From: Candidatus Obscuribacterales bacterium
GTDB lineage: Bacteria; Cyanobacteriota; Vampirovibrionia; Obscuribacterales; Obscuribacteraceae
Direction of reading: 5' to 3'
Assembly: GCA_019747875.1 (NCBI GenBank)
Contig: JAIEQI010000016.1
Span: 1-61,666 of the forward strand
DNA length: 61,666 bases
Shown here: positions 42,787 through 51,224 of the stretch, one piece after another
Position numbering within the stretch: the stretch's first letter is position 1
How the letters are laid out: each line of letters opens with the position of its first letter
The notes under the pieces: generated by a model
Seen by the model: the letters and a program-made list of their open reading frames with translations, nothing else
Database searches by the model: none
What the model was told of the DNA's origin: nothing
Translations under genes and position numbers: made by a program

Positions 42787-43653
42787 TTATTGAATCGTAT
42801 TGGCGTTATATCGAGCTTGATTGGCGTTGTATCGTGCCCTGTTTGCAGCTTGCCTGGCTAAGCTGGCGTAACTTTTCGCTTTAGCATCGCCGTTGTACGC
42901 CCCAGATTCTGCTCGTTGGGCAGCATATTCGGCGTTGTTGGCGGCATACTCAGCCTGGGACGCAGCGTTTTTTCTGTTCCACTTATCCTTGTCATATCTG
43001 GCAGTGTTCGAGTAGTTACGCGATTTTGTCGCCTCATTTTCAGCAGTCTGATAGTTGTAATACACGTTTGTGGTATTCGAGGAGGAGTTCTGCGTTTGTG
43101 GGTTGTAGCCTTGGTAGCCCTGGTTTACAGCATTTGACGGCGTTCCGCCTTCCATGAAGATTCTCAGCATTTCCTGGCGAGATACAGTGGGAAACATTCC
43201 CGACATTGCATTGGCAGTACCGCCACGGGGCGGGGCCGATACGGTTCTGAGTGGATAAGAACGTTGCGTGTTACCTTGCCTGGCATAGGTGGTTCCGAAA
43301 GTCGCAGGATAACGATTTGAAGGAGCGACATTAGCAGGCATAGCCCCGCTTACCGGTGTGCGTGCCCATGAATTCGAATTATCAACAGCGTCGAGAGTTC
43401 TTTCCAAATCACTCATAGTCGAATGTGAATTCGATTGCCCAGTTCGGCGTCCCGCACATTGTGGCAGGGACTGCTGCTGTGTATTCAGGCAAGAGAATCC
43501 ACCGTTGAAAGACGTATTGTATGAATTGCGACCAAATGCGCCTGTATTGTTCTGATATCCATAACTTTGATATTGCGAATTGCAGGGCGATACGGAGGTT
43601 ACAAACACAGTGGTGCACACAAGCGTAATTAAATTTGTCCGCATACTGATCAT
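42787..43653 (-). CDS. Secreted Asn/Tyr/Ala-rich protein
   Basis: 288 residues. The ATG overlaps the stop of the upstream gene by four bases (ATGA), so translation is coupled. A short signal-like segment (MRTNLITLVCTTVFVTSV) starts at Met4. The mature part is Asn/Ser/Tyr/Gln-rich and probably disordered. The last ~90 residues form an Ala/Asn/Tyr/Arg helical repeat (AEYAANNAEYAAQRAE, RYNANQARYNAN). A short motif, SRQEMLRIFMEGG, lies in the middle. No family is recognised; it is likely a surface or matrix protein. Its upstream partner is the NTF2-like secreted protein. Confidence 0.7.
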   Translation of the reverse strand: MISMRTNLITLVCTTVFVTSVSPCNSQYQSYGYQNNTGAFGRNSYNTSFNGGFSCLNTQQQSLPQCAGRRTGQSNSHSTMSDLERTLDAVDNSNSWARTPVSGAMPANVAPSNRYPATFGTTYARQGNTQRSYPLRTVSAPPRGGTANAMSGMFPTVSRQEMLRIFMEGGTPSNAVNQGYQGYNPQTQNSSSNTTNVYYNYQTAENEATKSRNYSNTARYDKDKWNRKNAASQAEYAANNAEYAAQRAESGAYNGDAKAKSYASLARQAANRARYNANQARYNANTIQ

Positions 43654-44606
43654 TTCTTGATTCTCTCAAGCGTTACGATGGCGGTATCGGGAATGGGCTT
43701 TTCGTCCGCTATTTGATCAACGGAATGCCAGGTGAACCCATCACTCCCCTTTGGTGTAAATATGTTTCTCGCACTTGTGTTCGCTCCATTTTGATCAACA
43801 CCGGCATAATCGACGCTCCATTCTTCGCCATTCTTGGTCCATTTCCCATAGCCAAAGCCGCCATTCGACGCAAAATGCCAGGAAACTATGTTATTAGTTC
43901 TTGGATCAAAACCGATTATCTGATAATCAACGGACTTGCTTCCGTCATTTTTTTCTGTGATTGATTTAGATAAAAGTAGATTCCGATTTTCAGACCACTT
44001 CACATCCAGTCTTACGGAGTTGGTTGAATCAGCCACTTTCCAATCACCAACCAGCCATGAAACTAGCTTCAATTGGTCAGACGGCTTTTTCTCCTGTATG
44101 ACAGTTTCGGTAGCTTCATTGATCAACCATGTACCATTTTGTTTTATCAGCACCATAGTAAATCGCGAAGCAGGTAATTCTATTCCTTCCTTTTTTCTGC
44201 TAATTTCGCCGACCACAAGCGCAACATTGTCCGCAGGAAAGGTAGTTCTCTCCGCATGCAAAGTCAATGAATCTCTTCCACGCTCTTCAAACAGTTTTGC
44301 GAATCTGCTCTCCAAAGCCGAGCGGCTTCTAGTTTCCTCACCTGACTGATCAACAAACAGAGCATCATCTGACCAAAAGGACATAGTGCGATTGACATTT
44401 CCAGCGTTAATGGCATTTCCGAACTCAAACAGCAGCATGTCAATTTCACCGCTATTGCGAGCATCAGGTTTTGTGACCGGCGGTGATTTAGTCTTCCCTG
44501 CCGATTTCTCGATTTGACCTCGCGCTTGAGAAGGCGAAAATAAAATCGCACAAAAGAGAACGCAAAGCACAGCAGCTTTCCAAGTTGTTGTCATATCTAT
44601 CTTCAC
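43650..44606 (-). CDS. Secreted SnoaL/NTF2-like protein with C-terminal beta domain
   Basis: 318 residues with a signal peptide (KAAVLCVLFCAILFSPSQA). Residues about 50-175 match the SgcJ/EcaC-type NTF2-like fold (AINAGNVNRTMSFWSDDALFVDQSGEE, then GTWLINEATETV). The second half begins LVSWLVGDWKVADSTNS and continues as an antiparallel beta, lipocalin-like domain (IIGFDPRTNNIVSWHFASNGGFGYGKW). Many proteins of this two-domain kind are of unknown function; binding of small ligands is plausible. It is the upstream member of an ATGA-coupled pair and lies 26 bases after the amine oxidase stop. Confidence 0.8.
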   Translation of the reverse strand: MKIDMTTTWKAAVLCVLFCAILFSPSQARGQIEKSAGKTKSPPVTKPDARNSGEIDMLLFEFGNAINAGNVNRTMSFWSDDALFVDQSGEETRSRSALESRFAKLFEERGRDSLTLHAERTTFPADNVALVVGEISRKKEGIELPASRFTMVLIKQNGTWLINEATETVIQEKKPSDQLKLVSWLVGDWKVADSTNSVRLDVKWSENRNLLLSKSITEKNDGSKSVDYQIIGFDPRTNNIVSWHFASNGGFGYGKWTKNGEEWSVDYAGVDQNGANTSARNIFTPKGSDGFTWHSVDQIADEKPIPDTAIVTLERIKK

Positions 44607-44632
44607 CAGAGGAAGACTATATTATACACGTG

Positions 44633-45955
44633 TTAGCGAAGCACTTGGAGCAGTTCTTTAGCGGCTCGGATTCCCGATTTTACCGCGCCGGAAACGGTCC
44701 CCGAGAAGCCGTCAGTATCTGTAGCTTCACCTGCAAAGAAGAGCGTACTATCTATCGGGAGTGCCAGATCTTTTGCAGCCTTCATGCCATTAGCTTTGAC
44801 GTGACTGTACGCCCCTTGGGTAAATGGATCGCTTGTCCAATCATGAAAATGAATTTCTACAAGCTCTTCTCTCAGTTCGGCAAGCGGCATTTCCAGCACT
44901 TCGGCGAGCGATTGCATAACAAGTTCACCAAGCTCAGACTTTGCCTTTCCGAAAAGCTTGTCAGCCTTCGGACCTGCAGCCCAGGCTACTAAAACTGGTG
45001 CTGGATCTGGAGCCTGACTCCACCATGTTGTGAAGGGAAGCGATCTCGAATGTATAAATCCAAAATTTGAAAGCGACTCCATTTCAGACCAAAAGCGTGA
45101 TCTAAATTCAAGACTAAGCCGGCAAGCCCGACCAAGCTCTATACTTCTGAGGGCTTCTAGTTTCTGATCCAAAGGCGGTTCGAAGCGAACCACTGCACTA
45201 TTGCTCTCGGCAGCGAGACAGGCGATTTGCAAAATACTAACAGGCAATGTTATGAGAGCGGAGCGCGCTGCGAGAGCAGCTACTTGCCCATCGCCAGACG
45301 AAATCTCAAGAACGACTTCGTTCTTCTTCCAGACAATTTTCCTGACTACTCTGTCGAATTCGATTTTTCCTGCCGGGAGTTGCGCGACTAAATAATCGAC
45401 GAGAGCACCATAACCATCTAATAACCGAAAGAATTTATATCCTTCAGTTTCATCAGAGGCTCGCTGAGTTTTTGCCAACCAATCTATTCCAACTTTTTCT
45501 GCATAACAGGCATTCAGGTCCTCCACATAACCGGTAGCCTGTTCTAGCGCGCTTGCAAGCCTTGGTCTTTCCTCAGTAATCAACCTTCCAAATTGCGCAA
45601 AAGACATATCACCAGATTCTGCGTATTCTGTCATCGCGGCCAAGATATCGTTAGTGTTTTGAAAGTACTGATTTGCATTCACCAGTTTTCTTTGTTCAAG
45701 TGCAAGGTGATCGTCATTTGCCTGCACGACTTTTAGATTAGCGGCTTTGACTAAATTGATTAATTCGGGCACCAACCCATGCACAAGTTCGGCTCCCAAC
45801 TCGATTTTGTTGCCAGCCTCTGACTTGATAGTAAACATGCGTCCGCCAGCGCGATCTCGCGCTTCGAGAATAACAAAATCTATTCCTGCTTTCCGTAGCT
45901 CAAGCGCCGCTGTAAGACCTGCAGCACCAGCACCAACAATTACTACTTCATGCAT
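44633..45955 (-). CDS. Flavin-containing amine oxidase
   Basis: 440 residues. The N-terminal FAD-binding motif is VVIVGAGAAGLTAALELRKAG followed by LEARDRAGGRM. The C-terminal FAD-contact motif is LFFAGEATDTDGFSGTVSGAVKSG. The length and layout fit the monoamine/polyamine oxidase family, which oxidises amines to imines and yields peroxide. There is no signal peptide, so it is cytoplasmic. It is probably in one transcription unit with the GlcG-like gene (30 bases upstream) and the NTF2-like gene (26 bases downstream). The substrate is unknown. Confidence 0.92.
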   Translation of the reverse strand: MHEVVIVGAGAAGLTAALELRKAGIDFVILEARDRAGGRMFTIKSEAGNKIELGAELVHGLVPELINLVKAANLKVVQANDDHLALEQRKLVNANQYFQNTNDILAAMTEYAESGDMSFAQFGRLITEERPRLASALEQATGYVEDLNACYAEKVGIDWLAKTQRASDETEGYKFFRLLDGYGALVDYLVAQLPAGKIEFDRVVRKIVWKKNEVVLEISSGDGQVAALAARSALITLPVSILQIACLAAESNSAVVRFEPPLDQKLEALRSIELGRACRLSLEFRSRFWSEMESLSNFGFIHSRSLPFTTWWSQAPDPAPVLVAWAAGPKADKLFGKAKSELGELVMQSLAEVLEMPLAELREELVEIHFHDWTSDPFTQGAYSHVKANGMKAAKDLALPIDSTLFFAGEATDTDGFSGTVSGAVKSGIRAAKELLQVLR

Positions 45956-45985
45956 AAATCAGATATTGCATTTTACATTTGCTAC

Positions 45986-46387
45986 CTAAAAGGCGTTCGC
46001 ACCAGCTTCTGCAACAGAATGGTCCTGCTCGCCGGAGCCACCACTTACACCGATGGCACCAACAACTTTGCCGTCGCGTTTGAGAGGAATACCTCCGGCA
46101 AAAATCATCACGCGTCCATCGTTGCTGGCGTTGATTCCGAAGAATTGATCACCTGATTGACTATGCGATGCTAAGTCCTTTGTTGAGATATCAAAAGCGC
46201 GTGAAGTCCATGCTTTTTTGATTGAGATATCAATGCTTCCCATCCACGCATTGTCCATTCGAACGTGCGCGACCAGGTTCCCCCCGGCATCAGCGACAGC
46301 GATATTCATTGGTTGCCCAATCTCTGCAGCTTTCTTTTCTGCAGCATCTATTATTCTTCTAGCATCAGCAAGAGTGACCACGTTCAT
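45986..46387 (-). CDS. GlcG/HbpS family heme-binding-like protein
   Basis: 133 residues covering the whole family. The start MNVVTLADARRIIDAAEKKAAEIG is typical, as are NIAVADAGGNLVAHVRMD, the FAGGIPL segment and the end GVSGGSGEQDHSVAEAG. Members bind heme or small ligands, or are encoded with oxidoreductases and glycolate genes as proteins of unclear role. Here it sits between an SDR and a flavin amine oxidase, so it may assist a redox pathway. No signal peptide. Confidence 0.92.
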   Translation of the reverse strand: MNVVTLADARRIIDAAEKKAAEIGQPMNIAVADAGGNLVAHVRMDNAWMGSIDISIKKAWTSRAFDISTKDLASHSQSGDQFFGINASNDGRVMIFAGGIPLKRDGKVVGAIGVSGGSGEQDHSVAEAGANAF

Positions 46388-46437
46388 AACCTCAAATCAG
46401 TGAGCCGACATTTTCTCACAGATTAGACAAACGAGTC

Positions 46438-47400
46438 TTAAATGTATGCTGAGACCATTGCTTTCGATTCTCCCCACAACTTAGAGGCTCTCATAGGATC
46501 CACTGCATATGCCAAGTAACCTCGCATCGGGTTTGTCTCATCCCACAACTTGGCGACCGAACAATCCTCCAGATAAAGCCCGCCGCAGCCATCCAATTCC
46601 TTAGCAACGGCAGCCCAAACGGAAGTGGAAGCTCCTTCTTCTGGAGATTTAAAGTTCAGATTCACACGATTGCTTTCATCGATCCATCCCAGCTCCTTTT
46701 GCTCTTCCACTGGAATGAATCTTTGCAAGTTGCTGACTATCCCCCCTGGCATAACTGCGTTGGAAGTAATACCACAATCTCGAAATAACTCAGTCAAGCC
46801 AACGGCAAACAAAACATTAGCTGTTTTCGACTGTCCATATGCTTTCCATTTATCGTATTCTCGATTTTTGTAATGGATGTCATCGAAGTCTATGTCTGAA
46901 CGGCGGTGGCCAATAGATGAAAGTGATACCACTCTGGCAGGTGCAGCCTTCTTCATTGCATTTTGAAGAAGATAAAACAACAGAAAGTGTCCCAGGTGAT
47001 TTGTAGCAAACTGTGACTCATACCCGTCTGCAGTGTAAGTGAGAGGACAAGCCATTATTCCAGCGTTGTTTATGAGGATTGAAAGCGTGTCAAAGTCTTG
47101 CAAATAGGATTCTGCAAATTTCCGAACAGAAGTAAGATCTCCCAGATCAAGTCTTCCGGCATAAATTGATTTATTCCCTGTAGTTTCTCGTAGCTGTGCA
47201 GCGGCAATCTTTCCCTTTTCAAGATCGCGTACTGCGATAGTTACCCGTGCACCTGCTTGTGAAAGAGCACGCGCCGTTTCGATACCTATTCCCGAATAGC
47301 CACCAGTGACGATAACGTTTTTGCCGGACAAATCATGACCGGCGATAACTTCCAGTGCCGTGGACTTGGCACCGAAAGGTGCCGTTTTTGTTTGTGTCAT
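46438..47400 (-). CDS. Short-chain dehydrogenase/reductase
   Basis: 320 residues from the ATG at 47400, with AGAGG upstream. A frame to 47481 exists but adds 27 Cys-rich residues that look non-coding. The Rossmann motif is VTGGYSGIG, the NNAG motif is present, and the catalytic Ser (SLSSIG) and YGQSK (Tyr-x3-Lys) are in place. The length and the later LEDCSVAKL segment fit the classical/retinol-dehydrogenase-like SDRs. It uses NAD(P) on an unknown alcohol or ketone. It begins the minus-strand run SDR, GlcG-like, amine oxidase, NTF2-like, secreted protein, with gaps of 50, 30, 26 and -4 bases. Confidence 0.92.
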   Translation of the reverse strand: MTQTKTAPFGAKSTALEVIAGHDLSGKNVIVTGGYSGIGIETARALSQAGARVTIAVRDLEKGKIAAAQLRETTGNKSIYAGRLDLGDLTSVRKFAESYLQDFDTLSILINNAGIMACPLTYTADGYESQFATNHLGHFLLFYLLQNAMKKAAPARVVSLSSIGHRRSDIDFDDIHYKNREYDKWKAYGQSKTANVLFAVGLTELFRDCGITSNAVMPGGIVSNLQRFIPVEEQKELGWIDESNRVNLNFKSPEEGASTSVWAAVAKELDGCGGLYLEDCSVAKLWDETNPMRGYLAYAVDPMRASKLWGESKAMVSAYI

Positions 47401-47548
47401 GCTGCAGCCTCTAAGAAAGTACAGATAGATTGATATCGATTCAGCAGTGACACAACAGTGACATCGCCCCCGTAGATCCACTCATTAAGTCGGTCGGATC
47501 GCTCATTGGTGGACGAACTCTTCTAGCCGTTCGAGAACGCCATTCCCC

Positions 47549-49015
47549 TTATAGAAAGCGAAGTGCCAGGCCAGCGGTTGCTAGCATTACGGCAAACGAG
47601 AATGCCATTCTGATTGCGAAATCACGCGAACCAGCCGTATACGCAACGCCAGTTTTGAACACGGCATTCATCAAGATGGAAAGAAGAACTGAGGCAACTG
47701 CTGTGTCCGGAACAATCTTCTGCTCACGAAACAGATCAGCAGCCGAAACAGCAATAGCATCCACATCCACTAGACCACCAATCATACTGGTCCACATCAA
47801 GCTGCTAGGACCAAGAGTAGCGACAGCGGCCTTATTCACGAAAACAACAAGAGCTAGAATCATTCCACACTCAAGCGCCGGACCAAGAGTTAATGGGTTG
47901 CGAATCTTAAAAGAAGCCATTTCAGCTGGCGCTTGCGGCTCAGTAGTTTCCTTCGAAACGATCTCCCTCGCAGCAGTTCCCTCCACAGAAGATTCAGCGG
48001 ACACAATTGGACCTTCACTATCTCCAACTTCTGGTTCAGGCTCAGATGGAGCTAAAGTGGAAACTTGCTCCGATTTAGCGGAATCCGCAACTTGCGCCGT
48101 CTCCTCACCGGAGTTCGACGGAGCAGCCGAACTGTCCTTCTTTGCGGAGGGATCTCCCTCAGGACCTGGTATCATATACGCCATCACGATGCCGACGATT
48201 CCACCGAGAAGAAGTGGGACAGCAGCATCAAAGGATATTGTTGGGCTAATCGCAGAGAGGAACGCAAGCAAACGCGGATACTGAATGGCATTTGCCAAAG
48301 TAGCGGCTTGCCAGCAAGCCGGAAGCTTTTCGGGAGCCTGCCTGACTTCTTTGGCCAGTGAAACCGTTGCAGCGGTGGTTGAAGCAATGCCTCCAAGGAC
48401 CGCCGTAATCTTCAGCCCTCTTGATCTTCCCAAGTATTTTTCGAGAAAGTATCCGCCAAATGACACAGAAGACACCAGAATGACGAATGTCCAAATATTC
48501 CGAGGGTTGAACCCGCCAAATGGTCCGAATTCCCCGATTGGCAAGATTGGATAAATGATAAATACAAGCGCCAGGAATAGCAGCGTGCCGCTGAATTCCT
48601 GTCGAGTCAACGTCTCACTAAAGAACTTCCTAACCTTATCCTTGGACTCCAGTAGAAATGTAATTACAATCGATACGCCGATTGCCGCCGACCTGGCGTT
48701 TTCTGAGTCAGTTATAGTACATACATGTGCCAAACAAAAGACGGCCAGCATTGACAAATCAGTTGTAAGACCTGAGTCTTCAGCGGGGCTTCGAAATCTG
48801 AAATACAACAAGACCAAAATCAGCGCAGCCAATGCCACCGCGGACAATACTGGCATTTGTTGGAGTCCGCAAGCGGCACCAACAGCAGCACAAAGTACAA
48901 ATTCACGAATACCCAAATGTGGAGAGAGCTTCGCGTGTTCTCTTTGTGCGCCAACGAGAACGCCAATCATGAGCGCTTCGCCGACAGGTAACCATAGTAA
49001 TTGCGAATCTATCAA
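47549..49015 (-). CDS. MgtC/DUF4010 family polytopic membrane protein
   Basis: 488 residues from a TTG at 49015, chosen because it just precedes the first membrane helix (LLWLPVGEALMIGVLVGAQRE). A frame from a TTG at 49141 adds 42 residues encoded partly by a short direct repeat and looks non-coding. An MgtC-type N-terminal domain (about 1-140) is followed by a DUF4010 domain with LGGIASTTAATVSLAKE. A Ser/Glu/Pro-rich soluble loop of about 90 residues interrupts the helices at about 285-380. The last four helices end the protein. The function of the DUF4010 branch is unknown; it may be a transporter. The inserted acidic loop is unusual. Confidence 0.85.
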   Translation of the reverse strand: MIDSQLLWLPVGEALMIGVLVGAQREHAKLSPHLGIREFVLCAAVGAACGLQQMPVLSAVALAALILVLLYFRFRSPAEDSGLTTDLSMLAVFCLAHVCTITDSENARSAAIGVSIVITFLLESKDKVRKFFSETLTRQEFSGTLLFLALVFIIYPILPIGEFGPFGGFNPRNIWTFVILVSSVSFGGYFLEKYLGRSRGLKITAVLGGIASTTAATVSLAKEVRQAPEKLPACWQAATLANAIQYPRLLAFLSAISPTISFDAAVPLLLGGIVGIVMAYMIPGPEGDPSAKKDSSAAPSNSGEETAQVADSAKSEQVSTLAPSEPEPEVGDSEGPIVSAESSVEGTAAREIVSKETTEPQAPAEMASFKIRNPLTLGPALECGMILALVVFVNKAAVATLGPSSLMWTSMIGGLVDVDAIAVSAADLFREQKIVPDTAVASVLLSILMNAVFKTGVAYTAGSRDFAIRMAFSFAVMLATAGLALRFL

Positions 49016-49085
49016 CGTCCGATAACAGCCTGTGCATAAGCCCTTACAAGATTCTTGTTCCCACTTGGCCAAATACCATTCAACT

Positions 49086-49169
49086 AAAACGCTCCAGAAT
49101 TTCGCTGGGCTATCGCCCCTCTCAACTCCTCCTCTACTCAAAACGCTCCAGAATTTTACTGGGCTATCG
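49086..49169. repeat. 30-bp direct repeat, two copies 54 bases apart
   Basis: Copies at 49086-49115 and 49140-49169 share 28 of 30 bases (AAAACGCTCCAGAATTT then CTGGGCTATCG). They lie upstream of the MgtC-like gene, between it and the plus-strand gene at 49287. Read on the minus strand, each would encode a SP(A/V)KFWSVL peptide in a short open frame. Confidence 0.85.
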
Positions 49170-49286
49170 GTCTACTCAAGGGCTTCGCTAATAAAGCCAC
49201 TGAACGCCTGGTTATAACTCGCTCGATTTCCGATAATGCTAAAGTAATATTCTTGAGCTCGATATTGATCGCTACTACTTGCGGAT

Positions 49287-50138
49287 ATGCCAGCAGAACT
49301 GAGCAAAAACAGTGCCGATAAAATCAAGAAAGCCAAAAGCTTGCTGGAGGCATTGCGCATAATTGCAAATGAACCGCTGTCCTTCGGAACATTGAAAATT
49401 CAACAAGATGGAAAAGAAGGTCAGCTCGTCTTCAGATCAGGATTGATAATAGATGCATTTTTTGCGTCCGATAGCTCTAAAGGAGAGGAATCCCTCACAA
49501 CTTTTGTCTCTTTCAAGAATCCTAAGTTTCTCTACTTGCCCTCAGAACCAGCTGACCCATTAAATGCGTCAACGCTCAGCCTTCCCATTGGCGAATATAT
49601 TGCGCAGATCACTCCGGTAGCCTTCGAGCAAGTATCCGACAAGCGAATTCCCGTTAAGCTGCTGCTCTACATGACATGGATCGGGACTCTGGCATTCCTC
49701 GTTTATATAATCCCAGCAAGCATCCGCAGCGCGGCAATTGATCCCTCCGTTGAACTTAACGCCCGCAATAGGCTCCGAAACTTAATCCAATCGGAGCTTT
49801 CCAAAGATTCACCCCAGGAAACTGCGGAAATGACTCCGAGCCGAACTGCAAATGTTAAGGTCATCGCCGAAGGCAAGGCGGCTGTTCCGGAGGATTTGCG
49901 ATTTGCTCGATATCTTACAGATAAAGGTAAGATAGATTCTGCCATTCCTTACTACGAAAAGGTTCTCGGGCACGATCCAAATAATATATCCGTTAGATTA
50001 GAGCTAATAAACGCCTACATAGCAACAAAGAAGCCACATAGTGCACGCGTTCTTTGTATTCGAACCTTTAAGAAGAAGCTCACCCCTGAACAGGTAGGAG
50101 CTGTCTGGCAGCTGTTTAAACAAGTGCAAACTGATTAA
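49287..50138 (+). CDS. PATAN (DUF4388)-like membrane protein with TPR
   Basis: 283 residues. Residues about 15-100 look like a DUF4388/PATAN domain (LRIIANEPLSFGTLKIQQDGKEGQLVFRSGLIIDAFFA, then EESLTTFVSFKNPKFLYLP), a domain seen in gliding and surface-response proteins. A membrane helix lies at about 128-150 (LLLYMTWIGTLAFLVYIIPA). The C-terminal part is polar, then one or two TPRs (ARYLTDKGKIDSAIPYYEKVLGHDPNN). It precedes three Tad-type pseudopilin genes on the same strand, 160 bases away, so it may regulate or assist them. The ribosome site is weak. Confidence 0.78.
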   Translation: MPAELSKNSADKIKKAKSLLEALRIIANEPLSFGTLKIQQDGKEGQLVFRSGLIIDAFFASDSSKGEESLTTFVSFKNPKFLYLPSEPADPLNASTLSLPIGEYIAQITPVAFEQVSDKRIPVKLLLYMTWIGTLAFLVYIIPASIRSAAIDPSVELNARNRLRNLIQSELSKDSPQETAEMTPSRTANVKVIAEGKAAVPEDLRFARYLTDKGKIDSAIPYYEKVLGHDPNNISVRLELINAYIATKKPHSARVLCIRTFKKKLTPEQVGAVWQLFKQVQTD

Positions 50139-50298
50139 AACTGGACCAAACGGCTGGAAAATCACGCTAAAGCACGTATTTCTCCCAGGTCCGATAACTC
50201 AAAAATCGCCCAAAACATGTTATCGTTTGTAAGGAAACTTGCACGGTCCAGGTCAGGATAAACTCTTGGACTGTAGGGAAATCGGGCGGTAAACTGAC

Positions 50299-50781
50299 AT
50301 GCGGAATCTGAGAAGGGACAATCGAGGCTTAACCCTTGTAGAATTCGCCGCCGCCTTAGTTTTCGGACTTCCACTCGTAATAGCAATGCTGTATGCGGTT
50401 CTGGAAGCAAATCTGCTCTTCACGATTCGCACAAATCTTGATGCAGCAACGCGTCACGCCGCTCAACTGCTTATCAATAAATATGTTCAAACCGGAATCG
50501 CGCCGCCAGATACGAGCAACGGAAACCTCCCGTCTGACATTGCTTTCGAGGTGAAAGCCAATGATGGATCGTTTTTCATCTCGAAAACGGCAAATCAGTT
50601 CACCTGGACCTGGGACCTAAGCGAAAGTCCTCCGACAGTTACTGTCACAACCAGTTTTCCAACGGGCGGCAATGCCAATGGTTCCAGCGGACTAATGGCA
50701 TTTCCATCTCCCGATCCGCTAAATTTGTCAAACAAATTCTCCATTCTCACAACAGCAACGTTTTCCTTTCCGCCGGGGTGA
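50299..50781 (+). CDS. TadE-like pseudopilin
   Basis: 160 residues. The N-terminus is the TadE signature: a short basic stretch, NRGLTLVEFAAALVFGLPLVIAMLYAVLE as the membrane helix, and a following helix with NLDAATRHAAQLL. The rest is an extracytoplasmic Thr/Ser/Pro-rich beta region without Cys. TadE proteins are minor pilins of Flp/Tad pili, processed by the TadV peptidase. The next gene begins two bases after this stop. Confidence 0.85.
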   Translation: MRNLRRDNRGLTLVEFAAALVFGLPLVIAMLYAVLEANLLFTIRTNLDAATRHAAQLLINKYVQTGIAPPDTSNGNLPSDIAFEVKANDGSFFISKTANQFTWTWDLSESPPTVTVTTSFPTGGNANGSSGLMAFPSPDPLNLSNKFSILTTATFSFPPG

Positions 50782-50783
50782 TT

Positions 50784-51218
50784 ATGGTCAGGCGACGAAA
50801 CCCGCGGGGCGCGCATATTGTTGAGTTTGCTTCGGTGCTATCAGTTGGATTGCCGTTGGTAATCTGCCTTATGTTTGTAGCCTATGAGTGCGCCGAGTTT
50901 TATATCATCAGATCTGCAATGGAAAGAGGCGCAAGGGAAGCCGCGCGTGGGTTGGTTGTTGCATACAACACAAGTGGAACTAAAAAACAAACTGTCGATT
51001 GGATAACCACTCCTAACTTTATTGCCAGCAGCAATCAGTTCACTGTTCTTTGGGACAACAGTACACCACCAACCTATGTAACCGTCACCTGCGCATATCC
51101 AACAGATGGAAGCGGAGGTCTTCAACCATTTCCCGGAGGACCATTGAAATATTTAGCTGCAGCATTCGACATGAAAAATATCAGTGTCCAGGGGACGTTC
51201 ACACTACCGATTCAGTAA
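50784..51218 (+). CDS. Second TadE-like pseudopilin
   Basis: 144 residues from the ATG at 50784, with GGGGTGAT just upstream; a GTG two codons earlier overlaps the previous stop. The TadE pattern is present: PRGAHIVEFASVLSVGLPLVICLMFVAYE as the membrane helix, then RSAMERGAREAARGLVV. The outer part ends in a beta-rich region (FDMKNISVQGTFTLP) resembling the first TadE protein, so the two are probably tandem paralogues. It would be a minor pilin or pilus-base component. Confidence 0.85.
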   Translation: MVRRRNPRGAHIVEFASVLSVGLPLVICLMFVAYECAEFYIIRSAMERGAREAARGLVVAYNTSGTKKQTVDWITTPNFIASSNQFTVLWDNSTPPTYVTVTCAYPTDGSGGLQPFPGGPLKYLAAAFDMKNISVQGTFTLPIQ

Positions 51219-51224
51219 GTCAAA

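Noticed and set aside
49172..49360. 62-residue minus-strand frame with a signal-like start
   Set aside because: It overlaps the start of the plus-strand PATAN-like gene, and the hydrophobic part is a shadow of its Lys/Ser/Ala-rich N-terminus.
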